Source: JASGDN01 sp049840815 | Lineage (GTDB): Bacteria > Chloroflexota > Chloroflexia > Thermomicrobiales > UBA6265 | DNA: 64,000 bases | Assembly (NCBI GenBank): GCA_049840815.1 | Contig: JASGJI010000002.1 | Location: 1 to 64,000 of the forward strand | Direction: 5' to 3' | Shown here: one piece after another, positions 8,277-16,147 of the stretch | Layout of the letters: each line of letters starts with the position of its first letter | How positions within the stretch are numbered: the first letter of the stretch is position 1 | Notes under the pieces: generated by a model | Seen by the model: only the letters and a program-made list of their open reading frames with translations | What the model was told of the DNA's origin: nothing | Database searches by the model: none | Position numbers and translations under genes: made by a program

Positions 8277-8516
8277 TTACGGGCGACGATCGTGAACGGA
8301 CCGTCGACGGTGGGCATCGCGAACGCGCTGCATCTCGGCCTGCGCCTGGCGCTGGACGGCGGCAAGCCGCCAGAGCGCCATCCGTTCCTCAACCTCAATC
8401 CGCGCGATCTCCGTCGCGTGGTCGACGATGTCCGCGAACAGCCACAGCCAGATCGCAATGGCGACGACCGCCAGCAGCAGCACGATCCCGAGAATGACGA
8501 AGATCGTGACCATCAC
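8277..8516 (-). CDS. Small single-pass membrane protein, 79 aa
   Basis: GTG at 8516 overlaps the upstream stop (GTGA; an ATG follows immediately). Residues about 3-28 (VTIFVILGIVLLLAVVAIAI) form one membrane span, followed by a charged coiled-coil-like tail rich in Glu, Arg and Gln and a basic C-terminus. It is translationally coupled to the 107-aa gene. No family is recognised. Two small membrane proteins in one operon with a coupling ATPase hint at a minimal transfer or anchoring apparatus, which remains an inference. Confidence 0.65.
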   Translation of the reverse strand: MMVTIFVILGIVLLLAVVAIAIWLWLFADIVDHATEIARIEVEERMALWRLAAVQRQAQAEMQRVRDAHRRRSVHDRRP

Positions 8517-8836
8517 GAGCGTCCCAGCTTGCGGCCGGCCTCGATCAGGACGGTCCCCATCGATATCAGGGTGATCTCCCGGATGTACTGGAGACTGGCG
8601 GCCGCCTCCGGCACGGTCTCGGCGAGCAGCCGCTCCTGGTTCACCAGGAACGCGGCGTCCTCCTGGGCGCGGGAGCCGATGGTGGAGAGCGCCGTGAGCT
8701 TGGCGGCCTCGACCTCGGCGCTGGCCTGGATGCGGGCCTGGGAGAGCCCCGTCTCGACCGTGATCTGCAGCAGGTCCTTCTGGACCCGGCGCTGAAGTCC
8801 CGTGCTGGGACGGGGAATGGGCAAGCGATCGGCCAT
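8513..8836 (-). CDS. Helical protein of unknown function, 107 aa
   Basis: The ATG at 8836 is preceded by AGGAGG about eight bases upstream. The sequence is mostly amphipathic helix, rich in Ala, Glu, Gln and Leu (for example ASAEVEAAKLTALSTIGSRAQ), ending in a more hydrophobic helix (IREITLISMGTVLIEAG) that is too short and polar for a clear membrane span. First gene of the minus-strand operon; its stop overlaps the next start. No family is recognised. Confidence 0.65.
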   Translation of the reverse strand: MADRLPIPRPSTGLQRRVQKDLLQITVETGLSQARIQASAEVEAAKLTALSTIGSRAQEDAAFLVNQERLLAETVPEAAASLQYIREITLISMGTVLIEAGRKLGRS

Positions 8837-8991
8837 GGTGACGACCCTCCTGATGGGGCTCCTATCCCTCCGCGAATCGGGGGGATACTTCGAGCGTATC
8901 GGGTCAGACGCACCCCGTCGTGACAAAAAAGTGCACCTTGGGAAGGCGCACCGGATTCATGAGATGATGGAAGGAGAGAGGGGGTGGCAGC

Positions 8992-9816
8992 GTGGACGAG
9001 CGGGACGACAACGCGATGGACGAGCTGGTGGCGGCCGTCCACGACGAGCTGCTAGCCCTCCGCAGTGCCCACGGCACCCTCACCGTCCAGAAGTTCAGCG
9101 CCTTCCCCACCCTCATTCGCGTCTGCGGCGGCGGCGATATGCTCGACGCCTTCCTCACCTTCGAACGCGAGCTCAAACGCTTCGTCGCGACCGGCAATCG
9201 AAACGAGGTGGCGGCTGCCCTCTCCCTCTCTGGGGATCAGGACACCGTGACGGCCCGGTTGGAGGACGTCGTCCTTCACCTCGACGACTCGGGGGACAGT
9301 CGCGACCAGCGCACGGCACGGCGCTGGAGCGACCGCGGGCTCCCCACGATCGCGGCAGACCTCGCCCACACCGCGGATATCCGCGGCCACCTCGGTGTCG
9401 AGATGCTTACGATCGCGGTGGCGGGAACGCGACGCGAGCTGATCCTCACCATCGACCATTTCATGACGAAGCGCCTCGCGGAGCAGGCACCGCTCGTTCG
9501 GTTCTGGAAGTACGAGAACCAGGAGCCCGTCGAGCAATCCGAGGGTCTGACGGTCGATTTGGGTCGTGTCGAAGCCCCCGAAGCGTCCAACGAGACGTAC
9601 CGCCTGCGGCGCTACACCATCGTGGCGGAGCTCCCGGGCGACCTCGGTGAGACCGCGGTCGATCCCGGCGATCCGCTCTACAGCATCTCACTGGAAGGGC
9701 CAGATGCCCCAATGCGCACCGTTGCGTTCGTCGACGAGAGCGATCTCGGGGACGACCTCATCCTCCGGTTCACGACGTATCGGACGATCGCCACAGTGGA
9801 GGTGGTCAAACGGTGA
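8992..9816 (+). CDS. Uncharacterised acidic protein, 274 aa
   Basis: GTG start behind GGAAGGAGAG. The protein is acidic with a helical N-terminal half (residues 1-90) and a beta-rich C-terminal half ending RFTTYRTIATVEVVKR. No domain or motif is recognised, and no membrane segment or signal peptide is seen. It is divergent from the mobilisation-like operon. A degraded copy of its last about 100 bases lies at 22917-23012, so the gene was once duplicated or the region between was inserted next to a second copy. Confidence 0.75.
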   Translation: MDERDDNAMDELVAAVHDELLALRSAHGTLTVQKFSAFPTLIRVCGGGDMLDAFLTFERELKRFVATGNRNEVAAALSLSGDQDTVTARLEDVVLHLDDSGDSRDQRTARRWSDRGLPTIAADLAHTADIRGHLGVEMLTIAVAGTRRELILTIDHFMTKRLAEQAPLVRFWKYENQEPVEQSEGLTVDLGRVEAPEASNETYRLRRYTIVAELPGDLGETAVDPGDPLYSISLEGPDAPMRTVAFVDESDLGDDLILRFTTYRTIATVEVVKR

Positions 9817-9986
9817 AACCACTACTCCTGAGGTACCCGGACTTCGGCGTCATTGACAACCTGCCCGTTATTTACAGGTGCTTGACGACGCGGTGAGGAT
9901 GCTCGATGCGGTGGCTTGGGTTGCATCGGCCGATATCTGAAAGAAATCGGAGAATGGGAGGATCGAGACGCCCAGTGGGCAGAGCC

Positions 9987-10016
9987 GCCGGGGCAGGCTG
10001 CAACGCCTGCCCCGGC
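9987..10016 (+). terminator. Strong hairpin downstream of the 274-aa gene
   Basis: Perfect 12-bp arms GCCGGGGCAGGC/GCCTGCCCCGGC with loop TGCAAC, 170 bases after the stop. No T-run. The 380-base stretch 9817-10196 holds nothing else I can support; a 62-codon TTG-started frame runs through the hairpin and was rejected. Confidence 0.45.
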
Positions 10017-10196
10017 CCAAGCCTTGCTAGCCGAGGCTCACCAGACCACCTCCGTCCCCCAGCTTGCCACTTTGCTCGATCATCATCTCGACGATCCCGC
10101 TTGAAGTCGTAGTCTGCGTTGAGTTGACGACCTATCTAGCCGCAACACCACACCTCCTGGACGTAGTACGCCATTCCGTTTTTCTACACAACGAAA

Positions 10197-10484
10197 CTAC
10201 GAGAACAACTCTTTCACATCTCCAGCGGTTAACCCCTCAGCAAGCGCTATCCTACGCGCTGCCGCAATGGCAGCACGTACTATGGTTGGGTTGTACTTAA
10301 CCAATCGCTCGCGGCGTTCGTATATGTCTTGTCCATCAATGCTCACAAAGTAATATACGCGTAACGCATCTTCCTCTTCAGGGGTGATTAGTGCCCCAAA
10401 CCCTTCCGGTTCGTTGGTACTAAAAAAGCTATCAACAATATCCCATTGATGATTATATTTTTTTCTATTATTTTCGTCATCCAT
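10197..10484 (-). CDS. Uncharacterised AT-rich small protein, 95 aa
   Basis: ATG at 10484, the first base of a predicted leaderless transcript: an extended -10 box (TGCTATAAT) ends six bases before it and no ribosome site is present. The product is acidic, with aromatic clusters (QWDIVDSFF, DALRVYYFVSIDGQDIYERR) and a C-terminal Ala-rich helix. No family is recognised. Base composition is far more AT-rich than the neighbours, which points to a separate origin. The -35 region sits in the centre of a 28-base palindrome, so the gene is probably under a dedicated repressor. Confidence 0.65.
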   Translation of the reverse strand: MDDENNRKKYNHQWDIVDSFFSTNEPEGFGALITPEEEDALRVYYFVSIDGQDIYERRERLVKYNPTIVRAAIAAARRIALAEGLTAGDVKELFS

Positions 10485-10490
10485 GCTGAT

Positions 10491-10518
10491 ATTATAGCAT
10501 TGGTGTAGCAGGGGTGAA
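10491..10518 (-). promoter_or_regulatory. Leaderless promoter of the 95-aa gene
   Basis: Minus strand: TTCACC (10518-10513), a 16-base spacer, then TG-C-TATAAT (10496-10491). The start point predicted from the -10 box falls at the A of the ATG at 10484. Confidence 0.6.
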
Positions 10519-10530
10519 CCCCTGCTACAC
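10503..10530. repeat. Perfect 28-base palindrome (operator or terminator)
   Basis: Arms GTGTAGCAGGGG/CCCCTGCTACAC with loop TGAA. It covers the -35 box of the 10484 promoter and lies 18 bases after the end of the 10760 gene, so it can act as an operator for the first and a hairpin terminator for the second. No T-run. Confidence 0.6.
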
Positions 10531-10547
10531 TAGAAATCGATTCGATA

Positions 10548-10760
10548 CTAGTCGTACGGTGCCCACTTTTTGGAGACCTTAATGGAACCATCCTCACGTT
10601 TAATGGCCTTCCAACCGTCCACGTGCAGTCCTTTGTCTTGACGCAGTTCGCTATAGTGCGGTGTAGCGTCGTCGTCGTCACTGAAGAAAATCTCAGTGCC
10701 CACTGGAGCGTCTCTAAGAATCTGCTCAGCAACGTGCTTGGCCTCTGAATGAAACTTCAT
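10548..10760 (-). CDS. Uncharacterised small protein, 70 aa
   Basis: ATG at 10760 with GCGAGGAAA directly upstream. The product is charged, with FHSEAKHVAEQILRDAPVGTEIFFSDDDD and a basic C-terminal half (WKAIKREDGSIKVSKKW). It resembles the small, charged DUF-type proteins common in mobile elements, but no family can be named. Same strand as the 10484 gene downstream, separated from it by the palindrome at 10503-10530. Confidence 0.6.
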   Translation of the reverse strand: MKFHSEAKHVAEQILRDAPVGTEIFFSDDDDATPHYSELRQDKGLHVDGWKAIKREDGSIKVSKKWAPYD

Positions 10761-11062
10761 TTTCCTCGCCTTTCTGGTGGGGGTCGGTCTGTTGACAGCC
10801 AGCAACCGATAGTTGCACGCTAGACACTTCCGCATATTCCCAAGGTAAGGGTTGCCATCATGTGTAGCTCAGATTCGTCCCGAAATTTGATGAATAGGCG
10901 TTCTCCTCCTACGTTGATGATCGACGTCTACCTCGCCCTAAGCGGACTCGCAAAAGTCTTGCGGTGAATCGAGCCGCCAAAGCGGCGAGAACTACTAGGA
11001 ATCGATCCCGCTTGGGAAGTCGCAGACCCGCAGGACTTTTGGCGTTCTGCTTAGTGTGTAGA

Positions 11063-11115
11063 GCAATTATCATGGGCGATCACCAATGCAGGGAAGGCCC
11101 CAAACCGGTCCCATT
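11063..11115 (+). repeat. Inverted partial copy of the regulator's 5' leader
   Basis: GCAATTATCATGG, then GCAGGGAAGG.CCC, then CAAACCGGTCCCA match, in opposite orientation, the leader upstream of the HTH/NTPase gene at 13723-13775, with roughly three quarters of bases identical by eye. The two copies bracket that gene. The rest of 10761-11218 holds short palindromes only (for example CCGC-CAAA-GCGG near 10975) and no gene I can support. Confidence 0.7.
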
Positions 11116-11218
11116 TTCCAGAGGAGCACGCTCGAACCTTCGTGGGATCCGACCGAGGTCACGCGTCCGATCACTGATCGGTGAGCAGCGATCGTCGTCC
11201 GTTCGTTATCCCGAAGCT

Positions 11219-13705
11219 TCAGTCTGCAGTGAGCGCGAACTCGAGGGCTTCGTCATGGGACATCACGCGACCGGCGGCGAGCAGGGTTTCCAACCTTGGT
11301 CCGAGCCGCTCGCGGAGCGTGGCAAGGGTCCGCTCGTAGTCGGCCCGATCCATCGTGTCGAACTGGGTACGCAACTCGTCGAGAAAGGCCGCTGCCGCCC
11401 CACAGAGCCGCGCTGACCGTTCATCGGTGTCTTCGAGGACGGCAACCCTGGCCAATCCCGCCAGGCACTCCGCCATCCCCTTCCGATGGCGTAGCCCCCG
11501 ATACCGGCGGAGACTCTCCGTGAAACGGGCCATGGCGAGTGCGAGATCACCCGTCCCGATCGCGGCATAACCGAGGTTATGGGAAGCAAGCGCGACGAGA
11601 AAGTCGCTCACCAGTTCCTCACCGGTCGCCAGCGCCTGTTGGTATTGGTTCGTCGCGGCGTCCCAGTCCTCACGATGCCGCGCCAGTTCCCCGAGGCTGT
11701 TGGTGGCTTTGGCGATCGTCTCGCGATGGCCGGATCGTTGTGCCCAGGCCAACGTCTCCTCCCAGTAGGGTCGCGCCCCGTCAATCCCATCAAGCCCAGG
11801 GGCGGAGAAGGCCAGGCCCATGTTGGAGAGCGCGATAAGCTGGGCATTCCCACTCCGCTCAGCCGCACGGAGACTCTGGCGATACCGCTGCCGTGCCAGC
11901 TCCCACTCACGCCACTGCACGTGCGCGTCGCCGATAGCCCGTAACGCCTCGCTCTCTCCACACGGATCACCCTCCTGGAGAAAGATATCCAGCGCATCCG
12001 CGAACCGTTGGAGAACCGTGTCACGGTCGGTAGTGTCGTTCAGCAGCAGGAGTCCCTCGCAGAGCAACCCTCGCGCCCGCAGCCTCGGAGGGAGCGCATC
12101 CGCGGCGACCATGAACGCCTGCACCCAGGCGAGTGAATCTGCGACCTGATTCCGCTGCTCCCAGAACGGCATCATGGCCACGGTCAACCGCAGTCCCGTC
12201 TCATGCTCGCCGCGATCGCGGCACCATTCGAGGGCGGCGCGGATATTGTCGCGTTCGGCAGCGATGCGGGCATACCAGATGGCCTGGTCCGGCCCCGAAT
12301 AGTCGGCACGCTCGGCCAACTCCCGAATGTACCGGGCGTGGGCGTGTCGCGTCTCGTCCACCTGACGGCGTTCGGCCAGCATCTCCAGGGCATAGTCGCG
12401 AATGGTCTCCAGCATGGCATAACGCGGCATTCCCCCTCGACCGGATGGATCAGGGAGACGGCGCAGCAGATGAGGGGCAATCAGGGCCATCAATCCGCGG
12501 GAACTCTCGTGGAGATCGGGATTGACCGCCGCTCCCAGCGCGGTCATCGCCTCGCGGGTGAACCCGCCGACGAAGACCCCAACGCGCCTGAACCAGTGCT
12601 GGGCCTGTTCATCCAGGAGCGCATAGGACCAGGCGATGGTCTCCCGCAACGTCGATTGGCGACGGGGGACATCCCGCGGCCCGTCGATCGCCAGATCCAG
12701 CGACAAGGCCAGATGTTCGTGCATGCGGACGAGTGACATGGTCCGCACGCGGGCGGCAACCAGCTCGATCGCCAAGGGCAAGCCATCCAGACGCGTGCAA
12801 ATGGCGGCCACGGTCGGTGCCGTCTCAGCGGTGAGATGCAGGTGCCGGTTGGCACTCCGGGCGCGATCGGCGAAGAGGGCGACGGCCGGATTGTCTGCCA
12901 GCTCCCGGTACCCAGCCGCAACCGTCGGAAGCGTGAGGGGGTCCACTTCGTAGTCACGTTCCCCGCGGACGTGGAGAAAGGTGCGGCTCGTGACGATCGC
13001 CGTGACCGTGGGGACGGCCTCCTGCAACGCAACGATCTGTGGTCCCGCCGCGAGGACCTGCTCGAAGTTGTCCAGTACCAGCACCACCAGATGTCCCCTG
13101 AGAAAGGCGGCAAGCGCTGTGAGGAGATCGTGGGACTCCCCGCCTGTCGGCTGGAACCCCAATGCGTCAGCGATGGCGGGAGTCACCTGATCCGCATCAT
13201 GAATGGCCGCCAGATCGACGAAGTAGGCACCATCGAATCGCGGTTGGAGGGAACGCGCGACTTCGATCGCCAGCCGGGTCTTCCCGGTGCCACCGGGGCC
13301 CGAGAGCGTGACCAGCCGATCCGTGCCGAGGAGGGCGATCAGCTCGGCGTGCTCCTGGTCGCGTCCAATGAAGCGGGAGAGCGGAGTCGGGATAGTGGAG
13401 GCGGGAAGATGACTCGGCCAGGTGGCGATGAGGAGACGATCGGCCTCCTCGAGGCCACGACGCGCGAGCACGGCGAGCGACGGTTGCCCACCCGCCAGCA
13501 GGAGTTCATTCGTCTGGGCTCGATCGAGGCCTAAGACGCGAGCGATCTTAGCCAAGTCCTGCCAGCGCTGAACCTTGGAACTTTCCCCGATGGCCCAGCG
13601 ATTGACGGTGCTGGAATGCAGTCCTGTCAGCGCCGCCAGCTTCTTGTCGCTCATCTGACGCGAGGCGAGGTGATGAGTAAGAAGGGATCCCAGGACCGTG
13701 CTCAC
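11219..13705 (-). CDS. HTH/NTPase/TPR transcriptional regulator, 828 aa
   Basis: Starts at a GTG at 13705 with GGAGG five bases upstream; an ATG at 13765 is an alternative but lies across the operator-like repeats. Order: XRE-type helix-turn-helix (residues about 15-70, KKLAALTGLHSSTVNRWAIG), an STAND/NB-ARC-like NTPase with Walker A SGPGGTGKT and LVVLVLDNFEQVL, winged-helix segment and C-terminal TPR-like repeats (about 480-800). STAND regulators use ATP binding and oligomerisation to respond to a signal detected by the repeats. It could control the toxin-export operon that starts about 380 bases away on the other strand, but that link is only positional. Confidence 0.85.
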   Translation of the reverse strand: MSTVLGSLLTHHLASRQMSDKKLAALTGLHSSTVNRWAIGESSKVQRWQDLAKIARVLGLDRAQTNELLLAGGQPSLAVLARRGLEEADRLLIATWPSHLPASTIPTPLSRFIGRDQEHAELIALLGTDRLVTLSGPGGTGKTRLAIEVARSLQPRFDGAYFVDLAAIHDADQVTPAIADALGFQPTGGESHDLLTALAAFLRGHLVVLVLDNFEQVLAAGPQIVALQEAVPTVTAIVTSRTFLHVRGERDYEVDPLTLPTVAAGYRELADNPAVALFADRARSANRHLHLTAETAPTVAAICTRLDGLPLAIELVAARVRTMSLVRMHEHLALSLDLAIDGPRDVPRRQSTLRETIAWSYALLDEQAQHWFRRVGVFVGGFTREAMTALGAAVNPDLHESSRGLMALIAPHLLRRLPDPSGRGGMPRYAMLETIRDYALEMLAERRQVDETRHAHARYIRELAERADYSGPDQAIWYARIAAERDNIRAALEWCRDRGEHETGLRLTVAMMPFWEQRNQVADSLAWVQAFMVAADALPPRLRARGLLCEGLLLLNDTTDRDTVLQRFADALDIFLQEGDPCGESEALRAIGDAHVQWREWELARQRYRQSLRAAERSGNAQLIALSNMGLAFSAPGLDGIDGARPYWEETLAWAQRSGHRETIAKATNSLGELARHREDWDAATNQYQQALATGEELVSDFLVALASHNLGYAAIGTGDLALAMARFTESLRRYRGLRHRKGMAECLAGLARVAVLEDTDERSARLCGAAAAFLDELRTQFDTMDRADYERTLATLRERLGPRLETLLAAGRVMSHDEALEFALTAD

Positions 13706-13721
13706 GCCCACCTCCAATGAA

Positions 13722-13741
13722 TTTGGGACCGGTTTGGGACC
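13722..13741. promoter_or_regulatory. Tandem operator-like repeat upstream of the regulator
   Basis: TTTGGGACC at 13722-13730 and again at 13733-13741, an 11-base period (one DNA turn). It lies 17 bases upstream of the regulator's GTG, and a degenerate inverted copy is at 11096-11115. Autoregulation is likely. The remaining 13742-14088 stretch has no gene I can support and should hold the promoter of the toxin-export operon, though no clear -35/-10 pair was found. Confidence 0.5.
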
Positions 13742-13775
13742 TTCCCTGCTGCGATGAGTCTCCATGATAATTGCC
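13723..13775 (-). repeat. 5' leader of the regulator, inverted copy at 11063-11115
   Basis: Partner of the repeat at 11063-11115; the two face each other across the regulator gene. Shared blocks are GCAATTATCATGG, GCAGGGAAGG and CCAAACCGGTCCCA. Confidence 0.7.
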
Positions 13776-14088
13776 TTACGAACCCAAGGCGAGCAACTTC
13801 GATCATCATCAGGGAGGGGAAAGACTATCCACTCATATTTCGTCGACGGACGATACAGCCATCGTGCATTCCGCGCCGGTCGTTCCTGGGAGTGATTTCG
13901 CTCGTTATCGAATCCATTCCCGGAAGCAGGTTTCATACCGATCTGCATACGACCGCCACATAGCGAAGCCGGCGATTATGCCTGCGATCCTCTGTCACTT
14001 CAACGGCGGTGGGTTTCTGGTGCCATAAATCGTCTTCTGCGCACTGCAACTTTTCGACTCGTAGTAGCGAGAAAAGGGAAATCCAACA

Positions 14089-14508
14089 ATGGCCAAAACA
14101 GATGAGAGTTGGTACTCGAGCGGCCTGGATGTCACACGAATCAGACAAGTCCTCGGCCAAGCGTTAGCGGGCGCTGAGATCAGCCAGCTTGGCTCAGGCC
14201 CCCTCGATGAGCCAGCAGCCCTCAAGATTCTTGCCAGCAAGAATCCCGGCATGTTCAACAGGGCTGGTTCTGCGACCATTGGAATTCTCGTCTTTGAGCA
14301 AGGAGACCACCGACGGATCCAGCTTGTCGCGTTCGGAACGAGTCTCGGTGAAAACATGAGCGGCCAATGGCAGATGCGCGGAGCATCGTTTGGAGCGCAG
14401 ACCAAAGCCAACCGCGAGAAACCAGACCTCGGGAAAGGCAAGAAGATGGTCGCCGAATGTGTGTCGGCACTCCAATCGGCGGATCCCCAGTTCAAGCGAG
14501 TTGGATGA
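14089..14508 (+). CDS. Uncharacterised first gene of the toxin-export operon, 139 aa
   Basis: ATG behind AAAAGGGAAA. The product looks like a small globular alpha/beta protein: an N-terminal helix (VTRIRQVLGQALAGAEI), a central hydrophobic strand (SATIGILVFEQGDHRRIQLVAFGTSLG) and a C-terminal helix (KKMVAECVSALQS). No family is recognised, and there is no membrane segment. Its stop overlaps the ATG of the Hsp70 gene (ATGA), so it is translated with the chaperone set and is presumably part of it, for instance an adaptor or nucleotide-related subunit. Confidence 0.75.
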   Translation: MAKTDESWYSSGLDVTRIRQVLGQALAGAEISQLGSGPLDEPAALKILASKNPGMFNRAGSATIGILVFEQGDHRRIQLVAFGTSLGENMSGQWQMRGASFGAQTKANREKPDLGKGKKMVAECVSALQSADPQFKRVG

Positions 14509-16058
14509 AGTTCGATCGGCACACCACGATGAAGCCAATTGGCATTGACCTCGGTACAACCTTTTCGGCAGTTGCAATTCTCCGGCACACAGGCGTGCCG
14601 GAGATCTTGCCGAACCGTGATGGAGAAGACATCACTCCGTCAGTCGTCCTGATCCAGGATGTTGGTACCGGCGATGAGCCACTGGTCGGGACGATGGCCA
14701 AGCACTCGGCAGCGAGTTCCCCCCACGATGTCGTTCAGTTCGTCAAGAGACACATGGGTGATCCTTCCTGGAGGTTCGACTCGTCCAGCGGCGGTTCGTA
14801 CACCGCCGAGGAGATATCCGCCATCATCCTTAAGCGCCTGAAAGAGGATGCAGAGCAAGCGCTGGGCGAACCGGTGGTTGATGCGGTGATCACGGTTCCT
14901 GCCTATTTCGATGACGCGCGGAGGACCGCGACGAAGCACGCCGGTAAAATTGCCGGTCTCAATGTGCTGCGCGTTCTCAATGAGCCGACGGCCGCCGCGC
15001 TCTCTTTCGGCCTGGATACCTCGGCCGAGGGCACGGTGCTGGTTTACGACCTCGGGGGCGGCACGTTCGACGTTACGCTGATGAGAATCCATGATGGGCA
15101 GTTCGAGGTCTTAGGAACGGATGGAGATCGCAACCTCGGTGGATTCGATTTCGACAACCGCCTCATCGAATACATAGCCCGAAAAGTCGAGGATGATGAC
15201 GGTCCTGATCTTCTGGCCGACACAACCCAGGTGGCGGTACTCCGCGAGAAAGCGGAGATGGCGAAGCGCAGCCTGACCACCGTCACGAAAACAACCGTAC
15301 ATATCTCGGCGGATGGCAAGCCCTATAGAGTCCAAGTAGACCGGAGCGAATTCGAGCGGATTACAGCCGACCTTTTGCGCAGAACCGAGGACCTGACCGA
15401 GCTCGTTCTCGAGGAGGCGAATACGTCATGGTCGCAGATCGACCATCTCCTGCTCGTTGGTGGCTCGACTCGAATGCCGATGGTTCGCACGCTTGTAGAA
15501 CGTCTTGCTGGGAGACCGGCGGACCGATCCGTCCATCCGGATGAGGCGGTCGCGCTAGGTGCGGCAATCCAAGCTGCCGTCGAGCAATCCTCTACGACAA
15601 GAGCCACCCTCGCAGTTCTCGATGGAAAACCACTCGTCGTAGCAGACGTCACCTCGCAATCTCTCGGTGTCATCACGGTGGGCGACGATCTCAGAACCCG
15701 CATCAACACGATTGTGATCCCTCGGAACACCAAGATCCCATCGAAACTGAGCCAGGATCTCCAGACGATCCGTGACAATCAAACAGCATTGGACGTGGAA
15801 GTTACGCAGGGAGATGACACTAACCCAGAGTACGTGGTTATTGTCGGTTCTAAGACACTGCCGATACCTCCTTACCCCACGGGAGCACCGATACGCGTGA
15901 CATACGCCTACGACATCGATCAGACAATCTTCGTGGAGCTCACCGATCTCACGACAAACCAATCGCTTGGAACGTTCGAGGTAGACCGTCTTGCGAATCT
16001 CACCGACGCCCAACTCAACGCAGCTATCGCGAAGGTCTCAACGCTTTCGGTGGTATAG
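14505..16058 (+). CDS. Short Hsp70-family ATPase, 517 aa
   Basis: The ATG at 14505 overlaps the previous stop; a second ATG at 14529 begins the conserved MKPIGIDLGTTFSAVAIL. The complete nucleotide-binding domain is present: phosphate-1 motif IDLGTTFS, VITVPAYFDDARR, phosphate-2 YDLGGGTFDVTLM and adenosine motif LLLVGGSTRMPMV. A short substrate-binding-like beta region follows. At 517 aa it is about 100 residues shorter than DnaK and lacks the helical lid. It is followed by its own J-like and GrpE-like partners, so this is a dedicated chaperone cycle rather than the housekeeping DnaK, probably handling substrates or assembly of the FtsK-type ATPase encoded downstream. Confidence 0.92.
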   Translation: MKFDRHTTMKPIGIDLGTTFSAVAILRHTGVPEILPNRDGEDITPSVVLIQDVGTGDEPLVGTMAKHSAASSPHDVVQFVKRHMGDPSWRFDSSSGGSYTAEEISAIILKRLKEDAEQALGEPVVDAVITVPAYFDDARRTATKHAGKIAGLNVLRVLNEPTAAALSFGLDTSAEGTVLVYDLGGGTFDVTLMRIHDGQFEVLGTDGDRNLGGFDFDNRLIEYIARKVEDDDGPDLLADTTQVAVLREKAEMAKRSLTTVTKTTVHISADGKPYRVQVDRSEFERITADLLRRTEDLTELVLEEANTSWSQIDHLLLVGGSTRMPMVRTLVERLAGRPADRSVHPDEAVALGAAIQAAVEQSSTTRATLAVLDGKPLVVADVTSQSLGVITVGDDLRTRINTIVIPRNTKIPSKLSQDLQTIRDNQTALDVEVTQGDDTNPEYVVIVGSKTLPIPPYPTGAPIRVTYAYDIDQTIFVELTDLTTNQSLGTFEVDRLANLTDAQLNAAIAKVSTLSVV

Positions 16059-16147
16059 GAGCCTTCGATCGTCGTGAGGAATCAGTGTCAACTCGACGAG
16101 TCTTCCTCGCTCATTGGAGTCATGCAATTTCATGAGGGGTGCGGCGA

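Noticed and set aside
9916..10104. 62-codon TTG-started frame after the 274-aa gene
   Set aside because: No ribosome site, and a perfect 12-bp hairpin that looks like a terminator runs through its middle.
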